A DNA stretch of 64,000 nucleotides from Nannobrachium achirus. Taxonomy: Eukaryota; Chordata; Actinopteri; Myctophiformes; Myctophidae. The notes beneath the pieces were generated by a model that made no database searches, was not told the DNA's origin, and was given only the letters and a program-made list of their open reading frames with translations. The translations under genes and the position numbers were made by a program. Shown here in pieces: positions 47,442 through 58,690 of this stretch (position 1 is the first letter of the stretch; every line of letters begins with the position of its first letter). The DNA is taken from assembly GCA_963921795.1 (NCBI GenBank), contig OY997653.1:646501-710500 (forward strand), written 5' to 3'.

Positions 47442-48138
47442 CTGGCTCTCGAAGGGACTCTTCCATCGAGCAGTAAGCAAAACTCCACTATGTTCTCCTC
47501 TGTCGCACATTTGCTCTGTATTTTGCCACATTGCTAATGGTGGTTCTATCTGTTCCCATTGTAGGCAAATTAGGAGCTGCATCTGAGTCTTGGAAGAGAA
47601 ATGGCATGTGTTAATGGAAGCAACGGCATACTGTGAAACATATGTTTCGAATGTAACCCCTGTTTGTTAAGTTCTGGAAAGAAGCATATTTTGAGTTAAA
47701 AGCCCCGGTTTTGGGAAGAACTTTATTTCATGTTTTAGGGGAACGCCCCATTGAATAAAACAACGCTTATTGCGTTTTCACCTTGAGAACTGTTTCCGTG
47801 TGCTGGTTTGGGTTCAGACTTCACAATACTTAATGTTTAAAAACTTTATTTGAAGACGTTTACTACTTGAATTATTTAAAAACATTGTGATTTAAAAGAC
47901 ATGCCTGAAAATGGCTAGGTTGTTAACCCTCTGTTTTGAAGGTTTACAACCTGATGACCAACTCTTCAACAAAGACAACTAGGGATGTCCCGATACCACT
48001 TTTTTGCTGACCGAGTACGAGTACAAGTACTTCATGTTGAGTACTCGCCGATACCGAGTACCGATACGAGTACAATTAATAATACAAAATGTATTTAAAT
48101 TACGCTTTTTTTTCCTTTTTTTTTTCAACACGTGTTCC

Positions 48139-48465
48139 CAGGGGCGTCAATTGGGTATGGCAATACCCTGGGTCCAGGGGGGAAGATAAAAAGTTAGTTC
48201 TGAATATGAATCCATGAATGTCTCTTTGTCTATCTGTGCGGGTTATTATGTTGGTAAATTACAGTAAATAAATGCAAACTTAACAAAATGGTCACTTTAA
48301 CAAGGTATTATAATTATATTTAAGGTATATATAATGATATATTATAATGTACTTCTTCTTAAAATAAATGTATCATGCCTGTTGCTAAGGTATGGCAACA
48401 TGACTGGTGTCACCACTCACCAGTCATGTTGCCATACCTTATCTTTTTCTGAACTGACGCCACTG
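48139..48465 (+). mobile_element. Inner hAT MITE (327 bp) nested in larger hAT
   Basis: Starts CAGGGGCGTCAATT and ends AACTGACGCCACTG (inverted), flanked by the 8-bp duplication CGTGTTCC (48131-48138 and 48466-48473). Near its right end is a perfect 24-bp inverted repeat, 48386-48409 against 48418-48441, with an 8-base spacer. Confidence 0.85.
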
Positions 48466-48573
48466 CGTGTTCCTCCATCCACACACAGTGCAGGTCCGTC
48501 CATGCTAATAGGCTAGCTCCGGTGGAATAGGTCTTTTAAACTCTATAAAGGGAACTAGAAATGCTATCCTTAG

Positions 48574-48595
48574 ATGGACAACAAGTGTTGTCCAT
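48574..48595. other. Short palindrome inside hAT
   Basis: Perfect 10-bp arms ATGGACAACA and TGTTGTCCAT separated by AG. Confidence 0.8.
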
Positions 48596-48679
48596 ATCTA
48601 CGACTCCTATGGACTTTATTTGGAAATATCGTTTGTTGTTGTTTTATGGAGCGACGTTCAGCAACGTGAGACGTGAGTT

Positions 48680-48791
<112 letters not shown>

Positions 48792-48888
48792 GGTAGGCGG
48801 CCGCAGAACCCCCTCTTGATATTTTATTAGTGCATTGTTTGCACTCTGCTTTGGTGTTGTCATCCTCACAAAGAAGTGCACTCATTGC

Positions 48889-49115
48889 CAAGGGTGTCGC
48901 ACCAAATTCTGGGCCCTGGATTCACTGCTGGCCCCCCATGAATGTTCTTCATGGGGTATTTAAAAAATAGCAGATCTGCAAGCTTGCAGTGCGGCACTGT
49001 GAGCTTGCATATCTGTTATTTTTCAATAGCAAAAGTATAAAATAATTAAGGCCCTGGCTTCCACCTTGAGCCCTAGTAACTCAGTCCCACTTTTCTCCCC
49101 CTTGTGACGCCCCTG
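48889..49115 (+). mobile_element. Possible third nested element
   Basis: CAAGGGTGTCGCA at the left and the complement CAGGGGCGTCACA at the right match at 10 of 13 positions, like hAT-type ends. The flanking octamers (ctcattgc and ctcggtat) do not match, so this is tentative. Confidence 0.3.
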
Positions 49116-49259
49116 CTCGGTATCGGCCGCTGCCGTGAGAAGTATCTGGCGAGTACGAGTACAGCAAAATAGGGTTGTATCGGGGCGAGTACCGATACCG
49201 CGAGTACCGATACCGCATCCCTAAAGACAACTAATGAAAAAGTTGGAAAATAAAGATAT

Positions 49260-49987
49260 TGAGTTAAAACCTTGAGGAGTTCTTTGGAACTATTTTATGT
49301 CTGTTGCATATAGTCTTTTGCATAGATGTTGTGTAGAGGTCAATTTGTGCTTTTACCAATAACTATGCCGATTAGTGTAAAATCGGCAGAGTCTCTGTCA
49401 TTTATAGCGCCACCAGAAGGCCGAAAACGCATTCTTCAATATTACTCCTTCAGATTTTATCCGATAATCACACAAATGGGCACACAGTATCTCTACAGTG
49501 ATGTAATCATGACGGATTTGTCCAATATCATATTCTATCTAATTGGATAACATTGAATTCCAAGGTTTGCAGGATTGCTCCTTTTTGAACAAAATGTCTC
49601 AAACGCAGCCTGCTATTTGTGTGAGATTCTGCACGCACATTCCCACTAGGCCAAGGAACAGATGCCACCCTTCTCACATTGGCCTGTTATAGCGCCACCA
49701 GCGGGTCAATTTTTGCAAAACCCATTTTTGGAACAAAATGCCTCAAATCCCGCATGCAGCGTCCGATTGCCGTGAAAGGCCAAAGAACACGTGGTACCCT
49801 TTTCACTTTGGCCTATTATAGAGTCACCACTAGGCCAAAAAAAAAAACACCTGACCTGCCGGAGACCTGTTCGGAAGAACACTGCTTCTAGTTTTTCTTT
49901 GATTTCTTCTTTGCTTTCCCTTGATGCCTTTTTGCTTTCCTGCTATTTATGCCTTGGCCACTTTATCGCTGCTTGCAGCTATATTTA
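49260..49987 (+). repeat. Tail repeat T, copy 4
   Basis: Same as the tail at 39240. Here (ATT)n is replaced after atattta by the GGCC foldback pair. Confidence 0.88.
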
Positions 49988-50122
49988 GTGGCCAAGGCCA
50001 CGAAGTGGCAAAAGCCTTGGCCACTCATTGTTATTGGACTTCAGCACTATTATTAGTGGCCAAGGCCACGAAGTGGCAAAAGCCTTGGCCACTCATTGTT
50101 ATTGGACTTCAGCACTATTATT
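49988..50122 (+). repeat. GGCC foldback repeat, two tandem copies
   Basis: Units at 49988 and 50056, each GTGGCCAAGGC ... GCCTTGGCCAC then cattgttattggacttcagcactatt. They interrupt the (ATT)n junction between tail T and family A. Confidence 0.85.
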
Positions 50123-51575
50123 ATTATTATTATTCTTCCGCCACTTTTGCTCTAGCGGCTAGACCGTGCAGTCGCTTTTTACGAAACTCGGCAGTATGGC
50201 AGAGGACTATGCCAAACGGCTAAAACGCGAAGCTCGCAACAATCGGCCAAAGGGTGGCGCTGTAGGAAGCCTTCGAAAGTGCAAACTTTGAACTGGTGTA
50301 GCTCATGCCCTGTTTCAGGTACAGCAATGAAACCTGTATACACTTATGCGTCTCCTCATGCCGAACAACTTTTACGCTCTGACTTTTGACCTCTGACCTT
50401 TACCTCTCCCACAATTTTGAATTCTATGAAAAACAGTAAAAATGTATCTCCTCCTGGGATTTTCGCGTAACGTGCGCGAAACTTTTTTTACATGAACTTT
50501 GGACCAATACGGTCTGAAAAGTTAGCCGGATTTTCTTTAAAGCGAAACATTATTTTTTAATAATTAACCGTATAATGCAGTTTCATGCAAATTATTCTTC
50601 TGCCTCTAAATCATACTGCAAAGTGACACGTTCATGGCAGTATGGCAGAGGACCATGCCAAACGGCTAAAACGCGAAGCTCGCAACAATCGGCCAAAGGG
50701 TGGCGCTGTAGGAAGCCTTCGAAAGTGCAAACTTTGAACTGGTGTAGCTCATGCCCTGTTTCAGGTACAGCAATGGAACCTGTATACACTTATGCGTCTC
50801 CTCATGCCGAACAACTTTTACGCTCTGACTTTTGACCTCTGACCTTTACTTCTCCCACAATTTTGAATTATATGAAAAACAGTAAAAATGTATCTCCTCC
50901 TGGGATTTTCGCGTAATGTGCGCGAAACTTTTTTTACATGAACTTTGGACCAATACGGTCTGAAAACTCAGGCGGATTTTCTTTAAAGCGAAACATTATT
51001 TTTTAATAATTCACTCAATGTTGCAGTTATATGCAAATTATTCTTCTGCCTCTAAATCATACATGCAAAGTGACACGTTCATGGCATTTGGCAAATATGT
51101 AGAGGATTAGTCCAAATATCACTGAAAGCAATCTTACTCCAATTGGCCAAAGGGGGGCGCTATACGAAGCGTTTGAAAACTCAAACTTTAAAGGGGCATA
51201 AGTCATGCCTCGTTTGGTTTGAAGACATGCAACTTGCTTACACGCGTGCCTTGACTCAAGCTGAAGACATCTGTGTCTTTGTTAAGTAAGCTCCGCCCTT
51301 CGATTTTCCGCCTTTTGGAGCAGTTCGTAAAACACTTAAACCCGCTTTTATTCCGGAACTTTCGCGTCATGTGCACGGAACTTTTTTTACATGAACTTTG
51401 GACCAATATCTAAAGATCTGTCAGATCGGATTTTTTAAACATTGAAACATGCTTTTTTAATAGTTCAATCAACATTGCAAGTTGTATGCAAATTATTCTT
51501 CTGCCTCTAAAACATACATGCAAAGTAACATTTTCATGATGAACTACCGTAGAGGGTAAGTCCAAATATCACTGA
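50123..51575 (+). repeat. Family A tandem monomers, block 6
   Basis: Monomer phrase at about 50489, 50937 and 51390. Shares the catactgcaaag variant with blocks 4 and 8. Confidence 0.9.
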
Positions 51576-51665
51576 AACCAAAAAGAATCATATTTGAACT
51601 GGGGACCCCCCACCCTGACGTGAGTAGGGTTTTCCCATGATCTGGTCCTTAGGCTAGATGCAGAA

Positions 51666-51998
51666 TAGAGCTGGGACGTTCGCGAACGAATCAAACCTTT
51701 TGAACGGCTCTTTGAAGTGAACGTTGGGATCCGGTTCGCGCAGTAGAGAGCCGTTCATTTGGGGGGGAGACCCCCTCCCCCCAATTCAACATCTCCTTGC
51801 TACTCCACTGAGTACTGACTGAGTACAGTGAGTGAGTGAGTGAGAGAGAGAGAACAAGTGGAGGAGCGAGTTCATTGTTGCCTGCTTGTTTTTTTTAGGT
51901 GTTTTATGAATAACAACAGTCAAGGTAGCTTAATTTACACACACATTTTATGATCGATGGTACTGTCTCACTTCAAATAGCCATAAATCCCACCTCTA
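51666..51998 (+). mobile_element. hAT MITE, copy 4 (internally deleted, 333 bp)
   Basis: Target duplication ATGCAGAA at 51658-51665 and 51999-52006, same internal deletion as copy 2. Confidence 0.9.
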
Positions 51999-52016
51999 AT
52001 GCAGAATGGTTAGGCA

Positions 52017-52189
<173 letters not shown>

Positions 52190-52417
52190 TATTCTTCTGC
52201 CTCTAAAACATACATTCAAAGTCACATTTAAATCACACTTTGCAATAATGTAGGTTAGTGCACTGTGCACTTGTGCACTTGTAACCCACGGTTCAGCGGG
52301 AATTACAGTCATTTTATTTTATTTTTCAAATGGAATATATTCTTATTTTTCACATGCAATGTTTTGACCACGGTCCCTGAGTCACAGCTGCAGAGCATTC
52401 GTAATCACCACACCCTG

Positions 52418-52423
52418 TATAAA
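52418..52423 (+). promoter_or_regulatory. TATA box, B4
   Basis: TATAAA in the same context as 42217. Confidence 0.5.
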
Positions 52424-52815
52424 GCCAGTCTTTTTTCAGTTTGTTCAGTAACCTCATTGGAGCTGCTGCAGGTTTGTACACATTTCATTTCAAGACTATT
52501 CCAATTTCTAACAGCATTGCTCCATTTATATTTAACCCACACTATATTGCTTTTAGATCCACCTGACCAACTCTGATATTGACACTGAGGCTGCGTGACT
52601 AAGATAATTGGTAAGTGAACATGTGGCTCGGAAATGTTTGTTTCTGGTTTTGGGATTGGAATGTAAAAAGATTCATTTCGGTAATGTAATTATTGCTTGT
52701 AGATAAGCAGATTTGTCGACTTTATTTAGTTTTAAGCTTGTAGATCGGCTGATTAGTTGATTTTTTTAGTTTTTTTGCCTGTGAACTGAATCTTAATTGT
52801 TTGGTTTTCAGAAAA

Positions 52816-52834
52816 ACTACATTTCCCAGAATGC
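52816..52834 (+). promoter_or_regulatory. ZNF143-like site, first copy in B4
   Basis: ACTACATTTCCCAGAATGC, followed by the weakened AAGATGGTTGC. Confidence 0.5.
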
Positions 52835-53670
52835 AGCAGCTAAGATGGTTGCTTGTTGGGCGTCGGCCGATTGAATCCATCTGAACAGTTTGAACAAAAC
52901 ACTGCTGAGTTGAGTGTGTGCTGCTCTGTTAACCGGTAAGACTGTTTGCTTGTATTTTGTATGGTCTCTTTTACCGTTTTACTGTGTTATTTTGGTTCTA
53001 TCGTTTACAGTGAGAATGTGTTTTATATTGTCAGGAGTGTGCAGTTGTGGATTATTGCCTGTGTCCACTATTGTTTGGGGTGTGGCCTCATCTCTTTCTT
53101 CAATGTAAGCATTTAACTAAAGAGATGTAAGTATTATTGCGACTGTTAGGTCGCAGTTACTATCGAAACCTCCACCGGCTGTCACTCTGTCCGTGTGACA
53201 TCATACTTTTGCCCTATTCATATCTCCGTTACCATTGCCCCTATCCATGCCAAACTTTGCACACACTCCTTGGCTGCCTGATTTCTCACATGGCCCTCCA
53301 GCGCCACCATGAGGCCGATTCTTGCAAAACATTTGCGAACACTGCTCCTACAGATTTTGGCCTAAAATCACGCAAATTGATTGTCAAATCACAACCTCCG
53401 TCCCTGATTTCACACATGCCCCTCTCTAGCGCCACCATCAGACAGATTTTTGCAAAACACATTTTACAACACTGCTCCTACAGATTTTGGCCTAAAATCA
53501 CGCAAATTGGATGGCAAATCACAACCTCCAAATCAGCAGATCTGTTGACTTTATTTTGTTTTAACCTTGTAGATCGGCTGATTAGTTGATTTTTCTTTTT
53601 TTTTTTATCCAGGCCCTGTTTTTGCATGTGAACTGAATCTAACTGATGGCTTTGCTTGGTTTTCAGAAAA

Positions 53671-53707
53671 ACTACATTTCCCAGAATGCAGCAGCTAAGA
53701 TGGCTGC
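53671..53707 (+). promoter_or_regulatory. ZNF143/Staf + YY1-like module, second copy in B4
   Basis: ACTACATTTCCCAGAATGC at 53671-53689 and AAGATGGCTGC from 53697. Confidence 0.6.
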
Positions 53708-53816
53708 TTGTTGCAATCAGTTTGATTTGTCAGCACCTGGCCGCAACACAGCTTCTCCGAGTCAGGCAATCCAAATGTTTTTGCTCTTAACCACCGAGCT
53801 CTGCTTCACTGTGTAG
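53700..53816 (+). CDS. 38-codon micro-ORF, B4
   Basis: Identical in sequence to the frame at 38538-38654. Confidence 0.2.
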   Translation: MAACCNQFDLSAPGRNTASPSQAIQMFLLLTTELCFTV

Positions 53817-54128
53817 CTGGCTCTCGAAGGGACTCTTCCATCGAGCAGTAAGCAAAACTCCACTATGTTCTCCTCTGTCGCACATTTGCTCTGTATTTTG
53901 TCACATTGCTAATGGTGGTTCTATCTGTTCCCATTGTAGGCAAATTAGGAGCTGCATCTGAGTCTTGGAAGAGAAATGACATGTGTTAATGGAAGCAACA
54001 GCATACTGTGAAACATATGTTTCGAATGTAACCCCTGTTTGTTAAGTTCTGGAAAGAAGCATATTTTGAGTTAAAAGCCCCGGTTTTGGGAAGAACTTTA
54101 TTTCATGTTTTAGGGGAACGCCCCATTG

Positions 54129-54299
54129 AATAAAACAACGCTTATTGCGTTTTCACCTTGAGAACTGTTTCCGTGTGCTGGTTTGGGTTCAGACTTAACA
54201 ATACTTAATGTTTAAAAACTTTATTTGAAGACGTGTTAAAAGCCCCGGTTTTGGGAAGAACTTTATTTCATGTTTTAGGGGAACGCCCCATTGAATAAA
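54129..54299 (+). terminator. Duplicated polyadenylation signals, B4
   Basis: AATAAA at 54129-54134 and 54294-54299, 165 bp apart. Confidence 0.5.
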
Positions 54300-54559
54300 A
54301 CAACGCTTATTGCGTTTTCACCTTGAGAACTGTTTCCGTGTGCTGGTTTGGGTTCAGACTTCACAATACTTAATGTTTAAAAACTTTATTTGAAGACGTT
54401 TACTACTTGAATTATTTGAAAACATTGTGATTTAAAAGACATGCCTGAAAATGGCTAGGTTGTTAACCCTCTGTTTTGAAGGTTTACAACCTGATGACCA
54501 ACTCTTCAACAAAGACAACTAATGAAAAAGTTGGAAAATAAAGATATTGAGTTAAAACC

Positions 54560-55278
54560 TTGAGGAGTTCTTTGGAACTATTTTATGTCTGTTGCATATA
54601 GTCTTTTGCATACATGTTGTGTAGAGGTCAATTTGTGCTTTCACCAATAACTATGCCGATTAGTGTAAAATCGGCAGAGTCTCTGTAATTTATAGCGCCA
54701 CCAGAAGGCCGAAAACGCATTCTTCGATATTACTCCTTCAGATTTTATCCGATAATCACACAAATGGGCACACAGTATCTCTACAGTGATGTAATCATGA
54801 CGGATTTGTCCAATATCATATTCTATCTAATTGGCTAACATTGAATTCCAAGGTTTGCAGGATTGCTCCTTTTTGAACAAAATGTCTCAAACGCAGCCTG
54901 CTATTTGTGTGAGATTTTGCACGCACATTCCCACTAGGCCAAGGAACAGATGCCACCCTTCTCACATTGGCCTGTTATAGCGCCACCAGCGGGTCAATTT
55001 TTGCAAAACCCATTTTTGGAACAAAATGCCTCAAATCCCACATGCAGCGTCCGATTGCCGTGAAAGGCCAAAGAACACGTGGTACCCTTTTGACTTTGGC
55101 CTATTATAGTCACCACTAGGCCAAAAAAAAAACACCTGACCAGCCGGAGACCTGTTCGGAAGAACACTGCTTCCAGTTTTTCTTTGATTTCTTCTTTGCT
55201 TTCCCTTGATGCCTTTTTGCTTTCCTGCTATTTATGCCTTGGCCACTTTATCGCTGCTTGCAGCTATATTTATTATTA
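54560..55278 (+). repeat. Tail repeat T, copy 5
   Basis: Same order as the other tails, ending tgcttgcagctatatttattatta directly before a foldback element. Confidence 0.88.
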
Positions 55279-55342
55279 GTGGCCAAGGCCACGAAGTGGC
55301 AAAAGCCTTGGCCACTCATTGTTATTGGACTTCATCACTATT
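55279..55342 (+). repeat. GGCC foldback repeat, single copy
   Basis: GTGGCCAAGGC ... GCCTTGGCCAC with the cattgttattggacttca tail, between two (ATT)n stretches. Confidence 0.85.
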
Positions 55343-56355
55343 ATTATTATTATTATTATTATTCCGCCACTTTTTCTCTAGCGGCTAGACCGTGCAGTCG
55401 CTTTTTACGAAACTCGGCAGTATGGCAGAGGACTATGCCAAACGGCTAAAACGCGAAGCTCGCAACAATCTGCCAAAGGGTGGCGCTGTAGGAAGCCTTT
55501 GAAAAATGCCAACTTTGAACTGGTGTAGCTCATGCCCTGTTTCAGGTACAGCAATGAAACCTGTATACAATTATGCGTCTCCTCATGCCGAACAACTTTT
55601 ACGCTCTGACTTTTGACCTCTGACCTTTACCTCTCCCACAATTTTGAATTATATGAAAAACAGTAAAAATGTATCTCCTCCTGGGATTTTCGCATAACGT
55701 GCGCAAAACTTTTTTTACATGAACTGTGGACCAATACGGTCTGAAAAGTTAGCCGGATTTTCTTTAAAGCGAAACATTATTTTTTAATAATTCACTCAAT
55801 GTTGCAGTTTTATGCAAATTATTCTTCTGCCTCTAAATCATACATGCAAAGTGACACGTTCATGGCATTTGGCAAATATGTCGAGGGTTAGTCCAAATAT
55901 CACTGAAAGCAATCTTACTCGAATTGGCCAAAGGGGGGCGCTATACGAAGCGTTTGAAAACTCAAACTTTAAAGGGGCATAAGTCATGCCTCGTTTCGTT
56001 TGAAGACATGCAACTTGCTTACACGCGTGCCTTGACTCAAGCGGAAGACATCTGTGTCTTTGTTAAGTAAGCTCCACCCTTAGATTTTCCGCCATTTTGA
56101 GCAGTTTGTAAAACACTTAAACCCGCTTTTATTCCGGAACTTTCGCGTCACGTGCACGGAACTTTTTTTACATGAACTTTGGACCAATATCTAAATATCT
56201 GTCGGATCGGATTTTTTTTAAATTGAAACATGCTTTTTTAATAATTCAATCAACATTGCAAGTTTTATGCAAATTATTCTTCTGCCTCTAAAACATAGAT
56301 GCAAAGTCACATTTTCATGATGAAATACTGTAGAGGGTAAGTCCAAATATCACTG
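55343..56355 (+). repeat. Family A tandem monomers, block 7 (short)
   Basis: Only two copies of the monomer phrase, at about 55718 (gaactgtgg variant) and 56169. The middle subtype 1 monomer is missing. Confidence 0.9.
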
Positions 56356-56446
56356 AAACCAAAAAGAATCATATTTGAACTGGGGACCCCCCACCCTGAC
56401 GTGAGTAGGGGTTTCCCATGATCTGGGCCTTAGGCTAGATGCAGAA

Positions 56447-56929
56447 TAGAGCTGGGACGTTCGCGAACGAATCGAATCTTTTGAACGGCTCTTTGAAGTG
56501 AACGATGGGATCCGGTTTGCGCAGTAGAGAGCCGTTCATTTGGGGGGAGACCCCCTCCCCCCAATTCAACATCTCCTTGCTACTCCACTGAGTACTGACT
56601 GAGTACAGTGAGTGAGTGAGAGAGAGAGAACAAGTGGAGGAGCGAGTTCATTGTTGCCTGCTTGTTTTTTTTAGGTGTTTTATGAATAACAAAAGTCAAG
56701 GTAGCTTAATTTACACACACATTTTATGAAAAGGGTAAATACTAAATTGTGATCTCAACTGTCAGCAGAGGAATGTGGTGCCACCTTGTGGATTCATGTT
56801 TAAACAAATTCTTCTTAAAAATATATAAATATACAAGGAGCCAAATGAGCCAGTCTTTTGAACGGCTCTTTTTAGTGAGCCAGATCGATGGTACTGTCTC
56901 ACTTCAAAGAGCCATAAATCCCACCTCTA
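56447..56929 (+). mobile_element. hAT MITE, copy 5 (483 bp)
   Basis: Full-length form with target duplication ATGCAGAA at 56439-56446 and 56930-56937. Its right flank (tagacccaaacac) differs from that of all other copies (tggttaggcacagg). Confidence 0.9.
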
Positions 56930-56985
56930 ATGCAGAATAGACCCAAACACAGCTGCCCAGCAATTTGCAATCAAACCACACCCAG

Positions 56986-56991
56986 TATAAA
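56986..56991 (+). promoter_or_regulatory. TATA box of five-exon lncRNA-like unit
   Basis: TATAAA in acccagtataaagccagac, about 30 bp before the predicted first exon. Confidence 0.55.
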
Positions 56992-57193
56992 GCCAGACTT
57001 TCTGCAGTAATTTGCTCAGTGTGGTCCACAACACTGGAGGTGTTACAGGCAGCAGGTATGTACTCTTTATTTATTTCAACAACTATTCCAATTTCTGACA
57101 GTTTAATTCATTAATTATTTATACTTACCCATGCAATAATTTGACTTTTAGATACCATACCTACCTGATCCACTCGCTACACTGGCTGTGTGA

Positions 57194-57708
57194 ATGAGGA
57201 ACATTGTGACTTGGTGAGTGACCATGTGCTCTGTAATGTTATGTTGTTTTTGGTTTTGGGATCTAAATGTTAAACAATTTCTTTTGGAATGTAATGCTTG
57301 TATGTTAGCTGCAATGTTGATTATTGAATTGATGTATTTTGAGTTTAATGCCAATGCCTAGTTGGGCAGATTAATGGAATTATTTTGTTTCAAGCCTGTA
57401 GTGCAGCAGATTATTTGAATTTGTTGTTTTTCTATTCATTTGGCCTTTTTCTTTGATCCAGGCCAGGTTTATTCCCTAGAACTGAATCTGAAAGATGGCG
57501 AGCCTGCAGAAAGACTGACACAATCCTGTCTGACCTATGGGTAGGAAAAAGCAGCCGCAGTGACACTCATTCCTATTTTGATTTTGAAGTAATGACTTTG
57601 AGTTTCTTTATAAAGTAATGATGTTTGAGTGCATTCATTTATTCATTGTTTCAAACCATGCAGGGGAAGCTCAGCCTCACACCTGAAGCCCATCTGACAA
57701 TCAGCTGA
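57194..57708 (+). CDS. Spliced 47-codon frame in five-exon unit
   Basis: Joining 57194-57213, 57462-57540 and 57664-57708 gives a frame from ATG to TGA. The peptide starts MRNIVTWPGL, has a basic middle and ends HLTIS. No domain or signal peptide is recognised. The truncated paralogue at 7189 keeps the same phase, although its exon 2 and exon 3 each differ by 6 nt. The ATG has a weak context (tgaATGA) and n is only two. Confidence 0.22.
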
Positions 57709-58006
57709 CAATCAGTACCAGCTCCCAGATTGCTTCATTGGAGCCAAAGAAAGGCAGTGTAAGTGGGTTCATTATTCTGAACTGTGTGGAACGGGCAGAT
57801 TGAACACCTCTTCTCTACCTTGTGGCTCAACTGTAATTATTCTGAAGTTCACCTCATTTCTCTCTCCCTCCCCCACCTAGGCTGGCTGGGTTCCAACACC
57901 CCCCAATTGGAATCCATAGTCTGCTCTGCCCACAGGACAGCAGCCCCATGTGAGCCCCTAAAGTTCCAAGTTTTGACCCCCAGCCGCCTTCCCCTCAACG
58001 TTTTTC

Positions 58007-58012
58007 AATAAA
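58007..58012 (+). terminator. Polyadenylation signal of five-exon unit
   Basis: AATAAA followed by aacaatttaac, at the end of the predicted fifth exon. Confidence 0.5.
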
Positions 58013-58175
58013 AACAATTTAACTTTAGTTAAGTCTGACTCTGCTAGCCACTTACAGAAAATAATGCTGCTATAATATTTTGCAATTGCAAATCCTTTGT
58101 GTAAATAAACTGAAATTCATACTATTGCATGACTATTTCTTTATCATGTTTCACAAGCATCTGGGTCTACAATGC

Positions 58176-58382
58176 CAGTGGTGTAAAAGTAACTGATTAC
58201 ATTTACTCAAATACTATCCTTAGTATAATTTTGAGGTATTTTATACTTCACTTGTATAGTCTTACTTCTAGGCTACTCCAGTAAATGCTCATGCATTGCA
58301 TTGTGAGCTTGTAGATCTGCTATTTTCAAAAAATGTCAAGTTGATGCCAATACCTTTGTACTTTTATTCAGTATTTACACTG
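58176..58382 (+). mobile_element. Tol2-like hAT end / short MITE
   Basis: Begins CAGTGGTGTAAAAGTAACTG with actcaaatac and ttttgaggta motifs, and ends TTTACACTG, so the ends are partly inverted. This resembles the termini of Tol2-type hAT elements common in fish, from memory. No matching 8-bp flanking repeat is seen, and the right edge abuts a truncated tail T. Confidence 0.55.
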
Positions 58383-58384
58383 AA

Positions 58385-58690
58385 CAGAGGCCACCCTTCT
58401 CACATTGGCCTGTTATAGCGCCACCAGCGGGTAAATTTTTGCAAAACACATTTTTGGAACAAAATGCTTCAAATCCTGCATGCAGCGTCCGATTGCCGTG
58501 AAAGGCCCAAGAACACGTGGCACCCTTTTCACTTTGGCCTATTATAGAGTCACCACTAGGCCAAAAAAAAAACCTGCCAGAGTCCTGTTCGGTCCTGTTT
58601 TTCTTTGATATTCTTCTTTGCTTTCCCTTGATGCCTTATTGCTTTCCTGCTTTTTATGCCTTGGACACTTTATCGCTGCTTGCAGCTATA
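58385..58690 (+). repeat. Tail repeat T, copy 6 (5'-truncated)
   Basis: Starts at gaggccacccttctcacattgg, so the first gcgccaccag sub-repeat is lost. The remainder through tgcttgcagctatatt and (ATT)n is intact. Confidence 0.85.

Larger units (their letters stand above)
47292..47780 (+). ncRNA. Compact two-exon lncRNA-like unit, B3
   Basis: Exon 47292-47472, intron 47473-47564 (GTAAGC...TTGTAG), second exon from 47565, AATAAA at 47754-47759. Structure identical to B1. Confidence 0.4.
52447..54150 (+). ncRNA. TATA-driven multi-exon lncRNA-like unit, B4
   Basis: Exons: about 52447-52471, 52557-52610, 52812-52935, 53011-53104, 53667-53847, and 53940 to about 54150, with AATAAA at 54129. Splice sites match B2. 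The alternative donor after the fourth exon reads GTAAGT here and GTGAGT in B2, both functional donor forms. Confidence 0.42.
57016..58030 (+). ncRNA. Complete five-exon lncRNA-like gene
   Basis: Predicted exons: about 57016-57055 (donor GTATGT), 57152-57213 (acceptor ttgacttttag, donor GTGAGT), 57462-57540 (acceptor tttgatccag, donor GTAGGA), 57664-57758 (acceptor caaaccatgcag, donor GTAAGT), and 57881 to about 58030 (acceptor with a long pyrimidine tract ending ccccacctag), with AATAAA at 58007-58012. The spliced RNA would be roughly 430 nt. Exons 1-3 and their introns align with 6970-7655. The promoter and exons 1-2 are related to the long units at 42217, 52418 and 60915. Only a 47-codon frame is present (see 57194-57708). 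It could be a non-coding RNA or a micropeptide gene. It has the most complete set of gene signals in the window. Confidence 0.5.
55343..58690 (+). repeat. Right array unit B5 (hybrid)
   Basis: Family A with one monomer fewer (55343-56355), full-length hAT MITE (56447-56929), then sequence that differs from all other blocks: the diverged five-exon unit (56986-58030), an unclassified ~145-bp AT-rich stretch, a hAT end fragment (58176-58382) and a truncated tail T (58385-58690). There is no GT repeat and no ZNF143 module. Confidence 0.85.

Noticed and set aside
57590-57660. C/D snoRNA in the lncRNA intron (aatgatg near 57617)
   Set aside because: No properly spaced D box or terminal stem could be found by eye.
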